DNA of 64,000 nucleotides from Bacteroidia bacterium (lineage in GTDB: Bacteria; Bacteroidota; Bacteroidia; B-17B0; Aurantibacillaceae). The translations under genes were made by a program, and so were the position numbers. The stretch lies in contig JAGNIU010000010.1 in assembly GCA_018000995.1 (NCBI GenBank), positions 50,313 through 114,312 on the forward strand, read 5' to 3'. Below the pieces are notes generated by a model. It ran no database searches. It was not told where the DNA came from and worked only from the letters and a program-made list of their open reading frames with translations. Shown one piece after another: positions 1-9,027 of the stretch; position 1 is the stretch's first letter, and every line of letters starts with the position of its first letter.

Positions 1-3000
1 CATTAATTTATCGTGCATTAATAATTTACAATCCACGGGTAAACGTCGTTTGTAAGTACCGGTTGTATCGTGTGGGAATAACGGAGCAATAGAAGCGCGT
101 TGTTTGTAAATAGCTGCAATATCAATTTCGGCGGCGTACGGACTACCACTCCAGTTAATAGTGCTTCCCTTTTGAATATCGAATTTTTTTGTGATTACGT
201 TTTCGAGTGTAAACAAATAATCGCCGCTACTTAGTTTGTATTCACCAAACATATCAAACTTACCAAGGTTACTAATATTTAATTTTATATCGCCTTTACC
301 TCTTCCTCTGATAACATCGCCACTTTTTGCATCCAAAACAATTTGAACTTCGGCGTCAGGCGTAGCATGAACTTCCATATCCAATGTAAATCCGGATTTA
401 TGCTCTTCTTTCAATTTCTTGATTGTGTCTTGCTTAACAAAACGAATAAAATTATTCTCAGAAACTGAAGCCGGGCCGTCTAACGGAATTGTGAACACTG
501 TTCCCTTCTCAGTCTTCACTTTAATTTCCATCGCAATATTATTTAGGAAACCATAAATACCCGCTGTTCCTGTTGCATAAGCTTTTCCATAAAACGGATC
601 TTTACCAATGTTTGGTTTATTTAAAATCAACATATTCTTAAAATTCAAGTCATAGTCAATTTGCATATTCTTAAAATTGGTATGGAAAATATTTCCATTC
701 AATTCGCAGGGTGCTACTTTCTTATTTACATTATCTGTTAATTTTATATCCTGAAAACTAATTTGATCGGGATAAACATCAATAACCCCCGTTAAATAAT
801 AAACCACATTTAAATAATCTACTTTCAATTCACATTTAAGAATTTTGAATTTTCCGTTTATCATTGGCTTTTCCGGTGTTCCCGTAACTTTTCCTTCTCC
901 GGTTACTAGTCCGGAGTTTAAAGTAATAATACCTGCCAAATACGGGTTCAGTAAAGTAAGATTAGCAGGTTGTGCCGATAAAGTTATATCTAAACTTTCC
1001 TCTTTTTTGTTGAGATAATAGTAACCCGAGAAACTTATATTTTTTATTTTCTCTCCAAATGGATTCTGAATTCCCATTGAAGTATAACCGTCGAGGTATA
1101 AATATTTATCTGTGTTATTGTACTCTGCTTTTAATTCTCCGTAACCCAAGCTTTTGTCGTTCAGTTTTAATTTATCAAATGCTAAATCACTACTAAAAGC
1201 CAAATTTTTTACGGTGTTGTGTAGTGAAAACTGTCCGTTCAATACCCCTTCCAACTTTAAAGATCTTCCAAAAAACGGGCTCAACTGTTTTAACTGAAAA
1301 TTCCGTACATCAAATGCAAGTTTATCACCCGGCTTAGCGGATAAGCCTCCGTAAATAGAAAGTCCTTGATTACCATTTGAGAAAATTAACGGTTTTACTC
1401 TAACTGTACCTGAAGAATCAATAAACGTACTATCCGAAGTAATTAAATTCCAAGTGCTATCGTGAGCGGTTAAAAATATATTATCAAAGGTTAAAGTGGC
1501 TATGCTATTATCAACAAACATTTTTCCGGCAATCTTTCCTGCGTTTTTAGGCGAAGTTTTATTATCCCATTCTGCATTATACTTTGTGTTTTTATCTTTT
1601 GACACAAAATACATGAAGTAATTATTGATGCGGATACTATCCGTTAAATCAATATGATCAGATTTCAATACTAAATTGATTTTATTGTTTTGAGAATACG
1701 ACTCGATTCGGTTTTTATTAAATCGTATTGTTTTGTAACGGATAGAATCAGAATTGGCATTAAGATTTAATATATTTTTAGAAGCGTCAAAATCCCCTTC
1801 AAATACCGAACCTGAACTAATCATTAAATCATTCGACATAAAATCACGAATAGTATTGAATTTTTTGATGGTTAGTTTATACTTGAATACGTCGGTATAA
1901 ACAGTATTTCCTTTGTTCTTAACAAAAAACGCGGGGTAATACGCAAACATAAACTGATTAAAGGCAGGACCAAGATTAGTAATTTTAAAAGGACCGTTAA
2001 CTGACAAATTAAAGATATTAGAAGTCAGTTTTAGTTGTTTTTCAATTGTTGACTGTTCAAGTGCTAAATCAAAAGTGCTAATCTTATACTCTTTTTCCTC
2101 TGTTTTATAAATAGTATTATCGATGTTGATTACACCGGATACATTATCAATATTATCTCCTTTCAAAATAATAAATACTTGTGAAGAAATAAAACCGTCG
2201 GTTTTGGTATCCACTAATCCTAGGCGTTTTAAATTTAATTTATTGATGGTGGAGATAAAATCCATTTCCGGAATTTTATTATTCAAATCAATTTTCCCGT
2301 CGAAATCCAAATCGGCATTATTATCCTTCATCACAAATTTTCCCTTAAATACTTTATTTCTTACATTTCCGTTTATGGTGATGTGTTGATAAGCGTAATT
2401 TTTAAATGTGATGTTATTGATGTATCCGTTTAATTCGGCATCCACATCCTTTAAGGTTATTCCTTTGCCCTTAATATTAGAATTAATTGATAAAGCACCC
2501 AAATCCGGCAAGCCTGCCAGTTTCCCTAAATTAAAATTGTTTGATGCTAATCTACCTTTGTAACTAACAATATCTTTTACAGTATCAATATGCATTTGTA
2601 AATCGGTGTACAAAGAACCGAGTGCTGTTTTAAATGTTCCGTCAGAAGCAAAATCATTTATATAACCATCAAACTTTCCTTTAAAAGTAACGATGCCTAA
2701 TTTCGAGATATTGGAAGGTAATTCTATATGTTTCTTTTCAGAAAAAGGATAAGTAGGAATTTTTTCTATATCTTTTTTACTGGTACTTAAATTCTGTACA
2801 TCAAAATGCAAGTAAGTGTTTTTAATATCCGGCAATCCTTTTAAAGCTAAATTCCCTGCAAACTTTGTGTTTTCAGCAAAAAGAAATTTAATTTTTTCAC
2901 CTTTCAAATCGTTTACATAACCTTTTACATTGCCACTAAAATAAAGTTCTTTATCCAAGCCATTTAATTCTTTTACAAAATAGGCTATGTCCTTAAAATT

Positions 3001-3849
3001 TATCTTTGTTTCCTCTAACAACAGCGCACGTATTTTTACTTTATTAATAAAATCCTGATAATCCTCCCAAGTCGTATAATTAAACGAGAAACCTCCTTTT
3101 AAAACACTGTTAGTTGTTTTTAAATTCAAATTCATGCAGACTAATTCTTCGGAGGATATTTTAATATTTCCGTTAAAGTCTTCCAAAACCAAACCACATT
3201 GTTCGTTAAACTTTAATCCTTTAACATTAGAAAATATTTTAGTGTTGACTATTTTAATGTTATTGAATTCACCATGCACATTCTTAACATGGATGTTATT
3301 GAAATTAATATTCTCGGTAACCGAAACATCATGGCGTTCATTTCTGTAAACAAACTCAACATTACTTAAAAGCAATCTTCCGTAAGAAATTTTCCATGTA
3401 GAAGCACTTTTAACAGAAGTAGTATCTCCTGAAGAAAAATAATTAACCAGCTGCTGAAAATTAAAATCATCTTTGTCTTTATACTTTACAATTTTAGTTT
3501 TTGTATCACTTAATTTTACTTCCGAAATTTGTAGAGTTTGTTTTCTGTAATTAAAATTATCGAAGGTGACCGAAATAGATTTACTGTAAAGAATGGTATC
3601 GTGCCTATCATCTTCAACAAAAACGCCTTCTAACTCAGCGCTCTTTACAAAATGCAGTTTTACCTTGTCAATTTCAATCCGAGTTCCAATTTCATCCGAT
3701 AAATAAGAGGAAGCTTTATGAGCCAGCCAGGTTTGAAAATCCGAAGAGTTTACAGCTATCACCACAAAAACGCATAAAAGAACCACCAAAACAAACGTGT
3801 ACTTGAGTGTTTTAAGCAATATTCTTGTAATTTTACGCCATACGGTCAT
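1..3849 (-). CDS. tamB: Translocation/assembly module TamB-like protein, 3' end outside window
   Basis: An open minus-strand frame runs from an ATG at 3849 to the window edge, giving 1283 residues without a stop. The N-terminus has one membrane anchor (about residues 12-32, LKYTFVLVVLLCVFVVIAV) followed by an AsmA/TamB-like start (TWLAHKASSYLSDEIGTRIEI). The rest is long beta-rich sequence with recurring hydrophobic patches. The last visible residues (YKRRLPVDCKLLMHDKL) resemble the start of the C-terminal DUF490 domain. TamB proteins span the periplasm as a hydrophobic groove and are linked to phospholipid transport and outer-membrane protein insertion. The gene is divergent from tsaD with a 30-bp gap, a pairing I recall as common in Bacteroidota. 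The identity is a family-level call; the missing C-terminus would carry the most diagnostic domain. Confidence 0.85.
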   Translation of the reverse strand, partial: MTVWRKITRILLKTLKYTFVLVVLLCVFVVIAVNSSDFQTWLAHKASSYLSDEIGTRIEIDKVKLHFVKSAELEGVFVEDDRHDTILYSKSISVTFDNFNYRKQTLQISEVKLSDTKTKIVKYKDKDDFNFQQLVNYFSSGDTTSVKSASTWKISYGRLLLSNVEFVYRNERHDVSVTENINFNNIHVKNVHGEFNNIKIVNTKIFSNVKGLKFNEQCGLVLEDFNGNIKISSEELVCMNLNLKTTNSVLKGGFSFNYTTWEDYQDFINKVKIRALLLEETKINFKDIAYFVKELNGLDKELYFSGNVKGYVNDLKGEKIKFLFAENTKFAGNLALKGLPDIKNTYLHFDVQNLSTSKKDIEKIPTYPFSEKKHIELPSNISKLGIVTFKGKFDGYINDFASDGTFKTALGSLYTDLQMHIDTVKDIVSYKGRLASNNFNLGKLAGLPDLGALSINSNIKGKGITLKDVDAELNGYINNITFKNYAYQHITINGNVRNKVFKGKFVMKDNNADLDFDGKIDLNNKIPEMDFISTINKLNLKRLGLVDTKTDGFISSQVFIILKGDNIDNVSGVINIDNTIYKTEEKEYKISTFDLALEQSTIEKQLKLTSNIFNLSVNGPFKITNLGPAFNQFMFAYYPAFFVKNKGNTVYTDVFKYKLTIKKFNTIRDFMSNDLMISSGSVFEGDFDASKNILNLNANSDSIRYKTIRFNKNRIESYSQNNKINLVLKSDHIDLTDSIRINNYFMYFVSKDKNTKYNAEWDNKTSPKNAGKIAGKMFVDNSIATLTFDNIFLTAHDSTWNLITSDSTFIDSSGTVRVKPLIFSNGNQGLSIYGGLSAKPGDKLAFDVRNFQLKQLSPFFGRSLKLEGVLNGQFSLHNTVKNLAFSSDLAFDKLKLNDKSLGYGELKAEYNNTDKYLYLDGYTSMGIQNPFGEKIKNISFSGYYYLNKKEESLDITLSAQPANLTLLNPYLAGIITLNSGLVTGEGKVTGTPEKPMINGKFKILKCELKVDYLNVVYYLTGVIDVYPDQISFQDIKLTDNVNKKVAPCELNGNIFHTNFKNMQIDYDLNFKNMLILNKPNIGKDPFYGKAYATGTAGIYGFLNNIAMEIKVKTEKGTVFTIPLDGPASVSENNFIRFVKQDTIKKLKEEHKSGFTLDMEVHATPDAEVQIVLDAKSGDVIRGRGKGDIKLNISNLGKFDMFGEYKLSSGDYLFTLENVITKKFDIQKGSTINWSGSPYAAEIDIAAIYKQRASIAPLFPHDTTGTYKRRLPVDCKLLMHDKLM

Positions 3850-3879
3850 AAGCCTATAAAGTTAATAAAAATTAGACGC

Positions 3880-4917
3880 ATGAAGAGTGATAAAGTTTAT
3901 ATTCTCGGAATAGAATCGAGTTGCGACGATACTTCATGTGCTATTATAGAAAACGATGTTTTACTCTCCAATGTTACAGCAAATCAGAAAATACACGAGC
4001 AATACGGAGGCGTAATACCTGAATTAGCCAGTCGCGACCACCAAAAAAACATTGTACCAACGGTACATGCTGCATTGGAAAAAGCCGGTGTTAATTTATC
4101 ACAAATATCAGCCATTGCCTTTACACGCGGTCCCGGTTTAATGGGAAGTTTATTGGTAGGAACCAGTTTTGCTAAGTCTTTATCAATGGGATTAAATATT
4201 CCATTAATTGAAGTAAATCACATGCAAGCGCATATTCTTGCTCATTTTATTCAAGAAAAAGAAAACCCGCGCCGTCATCCTGAGCTTGCCGAAGGGCCGT
4301 TTTTGTGTCTTACGGTTAGTGGCGGTCATACCCAAATTGTGAAAGTAAAAGATTATTTAAACTTTGAATTAATAGGAGAAACACAAGACGACGCCGTTGG
4401 TGAAGCCTTTGATAAAGCTGCTAAAATATTAGGTTTGCCTTATCCGGGTGGACCATTAATTGATAAATACGCACAGACCGGGAATCCCACTAAATTTTCT
4501 TTCTCCAAATCGAAAGTACCGGGATTGAATTATAGTTTTAGTGGCATAAAGACTTCCTTTTTATATTTTATTCAGAATGCTGTAAAAGAAAATCCAAAAT
4601 TTATAGAAGAGAACTTGAATGATATTTGTGCTTCGTATCAAAATCATTTAGTAAAAACCTTATTGCATAATTTGGAGGAAGCTTCCAAACTTCACAACAT
4701 AAATCAAATTGCCATTGCAGGAGGTGTTTCTGCAAACAGCGAATTACGTAAACAACTGAAAGAAACCGGCGAAAAATTGAAATGGGATGTATTTATTCCC
4801 CCATTTGAGTTTTGTACTGATAATGCCGCTATGATTGCAATTACAGGCTATTACAAATTTCTTAAAAAAGAGTTTTGCGATTTGTCAGCGGTTCCGCAAG
4901 CGCGATACCATTTATAA
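3880..4917 (+). CDS. tsaD: tRNA N6-adenosine threonylcarbamoyltransferase TsaD
   Basis: TsaD transfers the threonylcarbamoyl group to A37 of ANN-decoding tRNAs, acting with TsaB and TsaE in the cytoplasm. At 345 aa it has the usual family length. Visible signatures are the N-terminal ASKHA nucleotide-binding stretch (GIESSCDDTSC, residues 10-20), the metal-binding histidines H114 and H118 in NHMQAH, the SGGHTQIV loop (about 147-154), and a C-terminal CTDNAAMIA with the third metal ligand. Residues about 129-140 (NPRRHPELAEGP) are unusual: they are encoded by a dispersed DNA repeat that sits in frame in the loop before the FLCLTVSGGH strand. The other key residues look intact, so the enzyme is probably functional. 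Confidence 0.96.
   Translation: MKSDKVYILGIESSCDDTSCAIIENDVLLSNVTANQKIHEQYGGVIPELASRDHQKNIVPTVHAALEKAGVNLSQISAIAFTRGPGLMGSLLVGTSFAKSLSMGLNIPLIEVNHMQAHILAHFIQEKENPRRHPELAEGPFLCLTVSGGHTQIVKVKDYLNFELIGETQDDAVGEAFDKAAKILGLPYPGGPLIDKYAQTGNPTKFSFSKSKVPGLNYSFSGIKTSFLYFIQNAVKENPKFIEENLNDICASYQNHLVKTLLHNLEEASKLHNINQIAIAGGVSANSELRKQLKETGEKLKWDVFIPPFEFCTDNAAMIAITGYYKFLKKEFCDLSAVPQARYHL
4274..4296 (+). repeat. Short dispersed repeat inside tsaD
   Basis: The core CCTGAGCTTGCCGAAGGG is shared with the intergenic copy at 8879-8897. Here it lies in frame inside tsaD and encodes HPELAEG. Both copies read in the same orientation on the plus strand. Similar short repeats are, as I recall, scattered through many Bacteroidota genomes; their mobility mechanism is not evident here. 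Confidence 0.8.
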
Positions 4918-4937
4918 AGTAAAATTACTCAGTTATT

Positions 4938-5022
4938 TCTGCGTTTATCTGCGTTATCTGCGGGAAAAATCACTGTATGCGCTTTTAATGGTTTCACGCA
5001 GATTTCGCGGATTTTCGCAGAT
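4938..5022 (+). repeat. Intergenic inverted-repeat element (TCTGCG / CGCAGA type)
   Basis: The tsaD-lpdA gap holds a left arm of three TCTGCG units (from 4938) and a right arm of CGCAGATTTCGCGG type ending at 5022, separated by about 30 nt. The arms are imperfect reverse complements and could form a long hairpin in RNA. It looks like a dispersed palindromic element rather than a classical terminator, because no T-run follows. The overlapping short open frame here is not credible as a gene. Confidence 0.6.
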
Positions 5023-5134
5023 AGCTATATGTATTTTAATCCTATAATACCCTGAATTTCAACCCGAATTAATTAGGAAAAATTCAAGTTTAGATTAATA
5101 TAAATCTTAAATTAGCATTCTATAAATTACAATT

Positions 5135-6523
5135 ATGAGCTACGATGTTATTGTTATTGGAAGTGGTCCTGGTGGTTATGTTACTGCCATCCGTGCTTCT
5201 CAATTAGGTTTTAAAACCGCTGTTATTGAAAAAGAAAATCTTGGTGGTATTTGTTTAAACTGGGGTTGTATCCCCACCAAAGCTTTATTAAAAAGCGCGC
5301 AGGTATTCGAATATTTAAATCACGCGAAAGATTACGGTATTAGTGCTGATAATATTAAAGCGGATTTCGGTGCTGTTATAAAACGTAGCCGCGATGTAGC
5401 AGATGGTATGAGCAAAGGCATTCAATTTTTAATGAAGAAAAATAAAATTGATGTGATTATGGGAACGGCTAAAGTAAAGCCGGGAAAAAAAGTTGAAGTA
5501 AAAGATGCTGAAGGAAAAGTAACCGTTTACGACGGAAAACATATTATCATAGCAACAGGCGCACGATCTCGTCAGTTACCAAATTTACCACAAGACGGTA
5601 AAAAAATTATTGGTTACCGTGAGGCGATGAGCTTACCTAAACAACCTAAGACAATGGTCGTTGTTGGTTCGGGTGCTATCGGCGTTGAGTTCGCTTATTT
5701 TTATGCAACTATGGGAACGAAAGTTACGGTTGTTGAATTCATGCCGAACATTGTTCCGGTTGAAGATGAAGAAGTATCAAAACAATTAGAGAAATCATTT
5801 AAGAAGGTTGGTATTGATATCATGACAGAAGCTTCTGTTGAGAGTGTAGATACAAAAGGTGATGGTTGTAAAGTAAAAGTGAAAACCAAAGTTGGTGAGA
5901 TTATTTTAGATGCTGATATCGTTTTATCTGCAGTTGGAATTGCTTCTAACATTGAAGGCATTGGCTTAGAAGAAACAGGCATTAAAACCGATAAAGGAAA
6001 AGTTGTAGTTGATAAATTTTACGCAACAAATGTTCCGGGCTATTACGCTATTGGAGATTGTGTTCCCGGTCAAGCTTTAGCTCACGTAGCAAGTGCTGAA
6101 GGAATTACTTGCGTAGAAAAAATTAAAGGTTTACATGTTGATCCGATTGATTACAATAACATTCCGGGTTGTACGTATTGTCAGCCGGAGATTGCTTCTG
6201 TTGGATTTACAGAGAAGAAAGCGAAAGAAGCAGGTTACACTGTTAAAGTTGGGAAATTCCCTTTCATGGCATCAGGAAAAGCAAAAGCTGCCGGTGCTGC
6301 TGATGGATTTGTGAAATTAATTTTTGATGCGAAATACGGCGAGTTATTAGGCGCGCACATGATTGGTGCTAACGTAACGGAGATGGTTGCTGAAACTGTT
6401 GCCATCCGTAAATTAGAGACAACAGGACACGAATTAATTAAAACGATTCACCCTCACCCTACTATGAGTGAGGCTATCATGGAAGCTGCTGCTGCGGCTT
6501 ACGGTGAAGTAATTCACATCTAA
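5135..6523 (+). CDS. lpdA: Dihydrolipoyl dehydrogenase (E3)
   Basis: This FAD-dependent enzyme reoxidises dihydrolipoamide in the pyruvate, 2-oxoglutarate and branched-chain 2-oxoacid dehydrogenase complexes and passes electrons to NAD+. The 462-aa length is typical. Visible features are the FAD-binding GSGPGGY (residues 9-15), the redox disulfide C40-x4-C45 in GGICLNWGCIPTK, the second Rossmann motif GSGAIGVEFAYFYA (NAD+), the FAD-contacting YAIGDC, and the C-terminal catalytic dyad H441/E446 in HPHPTMSE. No other dehydrogenase-complex gene is adjacent, so it is probably a stand-alone E3 serving several complexes. A terminator follows. Confidence 0.97.
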   Translation: MSYDVIVIGSGPGGYVTAIRASQLGFKTAVIEKENLGGICLNWGCIPTKALLKSAQVFEYLNHAKDYGISADNIKADFGAVIKRSRDVADGMSKGIQFLMKKNKIDVIMGTAKVKPGKKVEVKDAEGKVTVYDGKHIIIATGARSRQLPNLPQDGKKIIGYREAMSLPKQPKTMVVVGSGAIGVEFAYFYATMGTKVTVVEFMPNIVPVEDEEVSKQLEKSFKKVGIDIMTEASVESVDTKGDGCKVKVKTKVGEIILDADIVLSAVGIASNIEGIGLEETGIKTDKGKVVVDKFYATNVPGYYAIGDCVPGQALAHVASAEGITCVEKIKGLHVDPIDYNNIPGCTYCQPEIASVGFTEKKAKEAGYTVKVGKFPFMASGKAKAAGAADGFVKLIFDAKYGELLGAHMIGANVTEMVAETVAIRKLETTGHELIKTIHPHPTMSEAIMEAAAAAYGEVIHI

Positions 6524-6548
6524 TACAAAGTATTAAACATAATTTAAA

Positions 6549-6577
6549 AACGGGTTCATTATGAGCCCGTTTTTTTT
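6549..6577 (+). terminator. Intrinsic terminator after lpdA
   Basis: ACGGGTTCAT pairs with ATGAGCCCGT (one G-U pair) and is followed by eight T residues. It ends lpdA transcription before the next gene at 6593. Confidence 0.85.
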
Positions 6578-6592
6578 ATATTTACTACTGAA

Positions 6593-8860
6593 TTGAAGAA
6601 ACATTTATTTATATTTTTTATTTTACTAAGCTCCTTTCTTTTTGCACAGAAAAAAGATAAGGCTTGGTTTTTATTAGATGGTATCGACTACAAAACGCTT
6701 TCTCCACAGGATAAATATATTTTTGATTCCATACTTCCACTCTATCACACAGCCAATCACGATTCCATTCGCTTACGACATTTAATTTTCTTTGCGAATA
6801 CTTTAGGTGATGAAAAAATTTGGCCACGTTATAATCAACTAGCTTTAAAATTGGCCGAAAAAGGTGGTGAAGACAGAGCTTTCTTAATTTTTAAAACGCA
6901 CGCATTAAATAATGTGGCGTATGAATTATCTACACTTAAAAATGATGCAAAGGGAGCACTTGCCATTTATGAGGACATTTATAAAATTCAAAACCGACTA
7001 AATGATTTAACCGGACTTTCAGCTACTACTAATAATCTTGCCAACATTTATAAAAAACAAGGCAACACTGAGAAAGCCATCGAGTATCATTTAAAATCTT
7101 TGGCTACTAAAGAAAAAAATAACGATAAATTAGGTGTTGGTATTTCCTATAATAATTTAGGCTCCATTTATAGAGACCAAGGTGATTTAGTATCGGCAGT
7201 AAATTGTTTTTCGAAAGCATTAAAATTGTTTGAAAGTCAGAAAGACAACCGGCAAGTGGCCAATGCACTTATTAATTTAGGACGCGTGTATCAAAATCAG
7301 GGAGATGTAAATAAAGCCCTTGAGAATTATAAAAAAGCTAAACTTCTATTTGAAATGATTGGTGAAAGACAATCCGTTGCTTCAACACTACATTTTATTG
7401 GATTAGCGTATGAAGATAAAGGCGAGAGTGAAAAGGTATTCAAAAATTATTATGAAGCTAAACGTGAATACGAAAAAATTGGCGATTTAATTGGGATTGG
7501 AAATTCTCACATTTACATGGCTGAAGCTTATAAACGTTTGGGGCGACAGGACAGTGCCATTATATTATTGAACAAAGCTTGTGATATTTTTAAGGAAGGC
7601 GAAAACAAATATTCCTTAACTCAAGCCTATTCAAATTTAGCAGATATTTATTTTGAAAGGGACGAATTATTAAAAGCAGAAAATTACGCTAAGGAAGCGC
7701 TACAAATTGCCGAGACTTTTGGCTATCCATCTTTAATAAGAGGTCCTTCTTATGTATTGTACAGAGTTTATAAAAAGCAATCGAAAATTGGACCATCGCT
7801 TGAGATGTATGAGCAATTTATTAAGATGCGCGATAGTTTAGACCGTATTGAAAACAAGAAAGGAATTTTAAAACAACAATTTAAATCGGAGTACGATAAA
7901 AAAATTGTTGCTGATAGTATTGCGCAAGCCAATGAAAGATTAATAGAACAAAGCCGACACGAACACGAAATTGCTCGTCAACGTTTATTTACTTATGGTG
8001 GGGGTTTTGGTTTTGTATTGATGTTAGTGATTGCCTTTATTTCTTTTAGAGCTTTTAAAAACAAACAACATGCTAATAAAGAAATATCGCAACAAAAACA
8101 TATTATAGAAGAAAAACAAAAAGCCATTGTAGATTCGATTAATTATGCAAAGAGAATTCAATATACTCTATTAGCGCATGAAGATTTATTGAAAGGTAAT
8201 CTGAATGAACACTTCGTTATATTTAAACCGAAGGACATAGTAAGTGGCGATTTTTATTGGGCGACTTCTGCTAATAATAAATTTTATCTCGCTGTTTGTG
8301 ACTCAACCGGCCACGGCGTTCCCGGTGCCTTCATGAGTTTATTAAACATTGGTTTTTTAAGTGAAGCGATAAATGAAAAAGGAATTTACCAACCACACGA
8401 AGTTTTAAATTATGTCCGCCAGAAATTAATTGAAAGCATCAGCAAAGAAGAACAGAAAGATGGTTTTGACGGTACTTTAGTTTGTTTTGACAAAGCGAAT
8501 AATACCATAACCTACTCTTCAGCTAATAACAGAGTACTATTATTTCAAAACGAAAAAATTAACGAACTAGGCTACGATAAAATGCCGGTTGGACAAGCCG
8601 AGAAACTAAACTCATTTAACTCACATACTGTAAACAGCAACAAAGGCGACATTTTATATTTACTAACCGATGGTTATAGCGACCAATTTGGTGGACCAGC
8701 CGGAAAAAAATTCAAGTACAAACAATTTAGCGAAACGCTTCATCAAATAGCAACATTACCACTACCCCAACAAAAAGAAAAACTAGAATTCGCCTTCAAC
8801 GCCTGGAAAGGTGAGCAGGAACAGGTGGACGATGTGTGCGTTATCGGCATCCGCCTATAA
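6593..8860 (+). CDS. TPR sensor with C-terminal SpoIIE/PP2C-type phosphatase
   Basis: The 755-aa protein starts at a TTG that gives a clear signal sequence (KKHLFIFFILLSSFLFAQ). Tetratricopeptide repeats fill about residues 120-410 (for example LNNLANIYKKQGNTEKAIEYH). A coiled-coil-like stretch, one membrane helix (about 466-484) and a second short coiled coil follow. The C-terminal third is a SpoIIE-type serine phosphatase: KPKDIVSGDFYW, then CDSTGHGVPGAFMS, with a late DGYSDQFGG carrying metal-binding Asp residues. The family acts by periplasmic ligand sensing through the TPRs and dephosphorylation of a STAS antagonist in a partner-switching circuit. A STAS protein is encoded at 15043-15390, but a direct link is inference. 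Sensor ligand unknown. Confidence 0.9.
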   Translation: MKKHLFIFFILLSSFLFAQKKDKAWFLLDGIDYKTLSPQDKYIFDSILPLYHTANHDSIRLRHLIFFANTLGDEKIWPRYNQLALKLAEKGGEDRAFLIFKTHALNNVAYELSTLKNDAKGALAIYEDIYKIQNRLNDLTGLSATTNNLANIYKKQGNTEKAIEYHLKSLATKEKNNDKLGVGISYNNLGSIYRDQGDLVSAVNCFSKALKLFESQKDNRQVANALINLGRVYQNQGDVNKALENYKKAKLLFEMIGERQSVASTLHFIGLAYEDKGESEKVFKNYYEAKREYEKIGDLIGIGNSHIYMAEAYKRLGRQDSAIILLNKACDIFKEGENKYSLTQAYSNLADIYFERDELLKAENYAKEALQIAETFGYPSLIRGPSYVLYRVYKKQSKIGPSLEMYEQFIKMRDSLDRIENKKGILKQQFKSEYDKKIVADSIAQANERLIEQSRHEHEIARQRLFTYGGGFGFVLMLVIAFISFRAFKNKQHANKEISQQKHIIEEKQKAIVDSINYAKRIQYTLLAHEDLLKGNLNEHFVIFKPKDIVSGDFYWATSANNKFYLAVCDSTGHGVPGAFMSLLNIGFLSEAINEKGIYQPHEVLNYVRQKLIESISKEEQKDGFDGTLVCFDKANNTITYSSANNRVLLFQNEKINELGYDKMPVGQAEKLNSFNSHTVNSNKGDILYLLTDGYSDQFGGPAGKKFKYKQFSETLHQIATLPLPQQKEKLEFAFNAWKGEQEQVDDVCVIGIRL

Positions 8861-8878
8861 CGGACACGAGGAAGCCTG

Positions 8879-8897
8879 CCCTGAGCTTGCCGAAGGG
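8879..8897 (+). repeat. Short dispersed repeat, intergenic copy
   Basis: CCCTGAGCTTGCCGAAGGG lies 18 bp after the phosphatase stop codon. It is the same core as the in-frame copy in tsaD (4279-4296). On the minus strand it reads as the LRQAQGR peptide that often produces spurious ORFs. Confidence 0.8.
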
Positions 8898-9027
8898 TTT
8901 GTGTGATTGGGATTAGGTTGTAAAAGAGAAACTCTTTGTAGTGTAGAGATAAATAAGACAAAAATCATTTAATGAGCTCGACTTTCGTTCGATTTAATTA
9001 ATATATTTACTTACTAATTCACCAATC

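Noticed and set aside
2123..3349. Plus-strand frames of 88 and 71 aa within 1-3849
   Set aside because: Both lie antisense inside the long tamB frame and have no start context or family features.
8743..8961. 72-aa minus-strand frame containing LRQAQGR
   Set aside because: It reads through the dispersed repeat and the antisense of the phosphatase gene end; not a gene.
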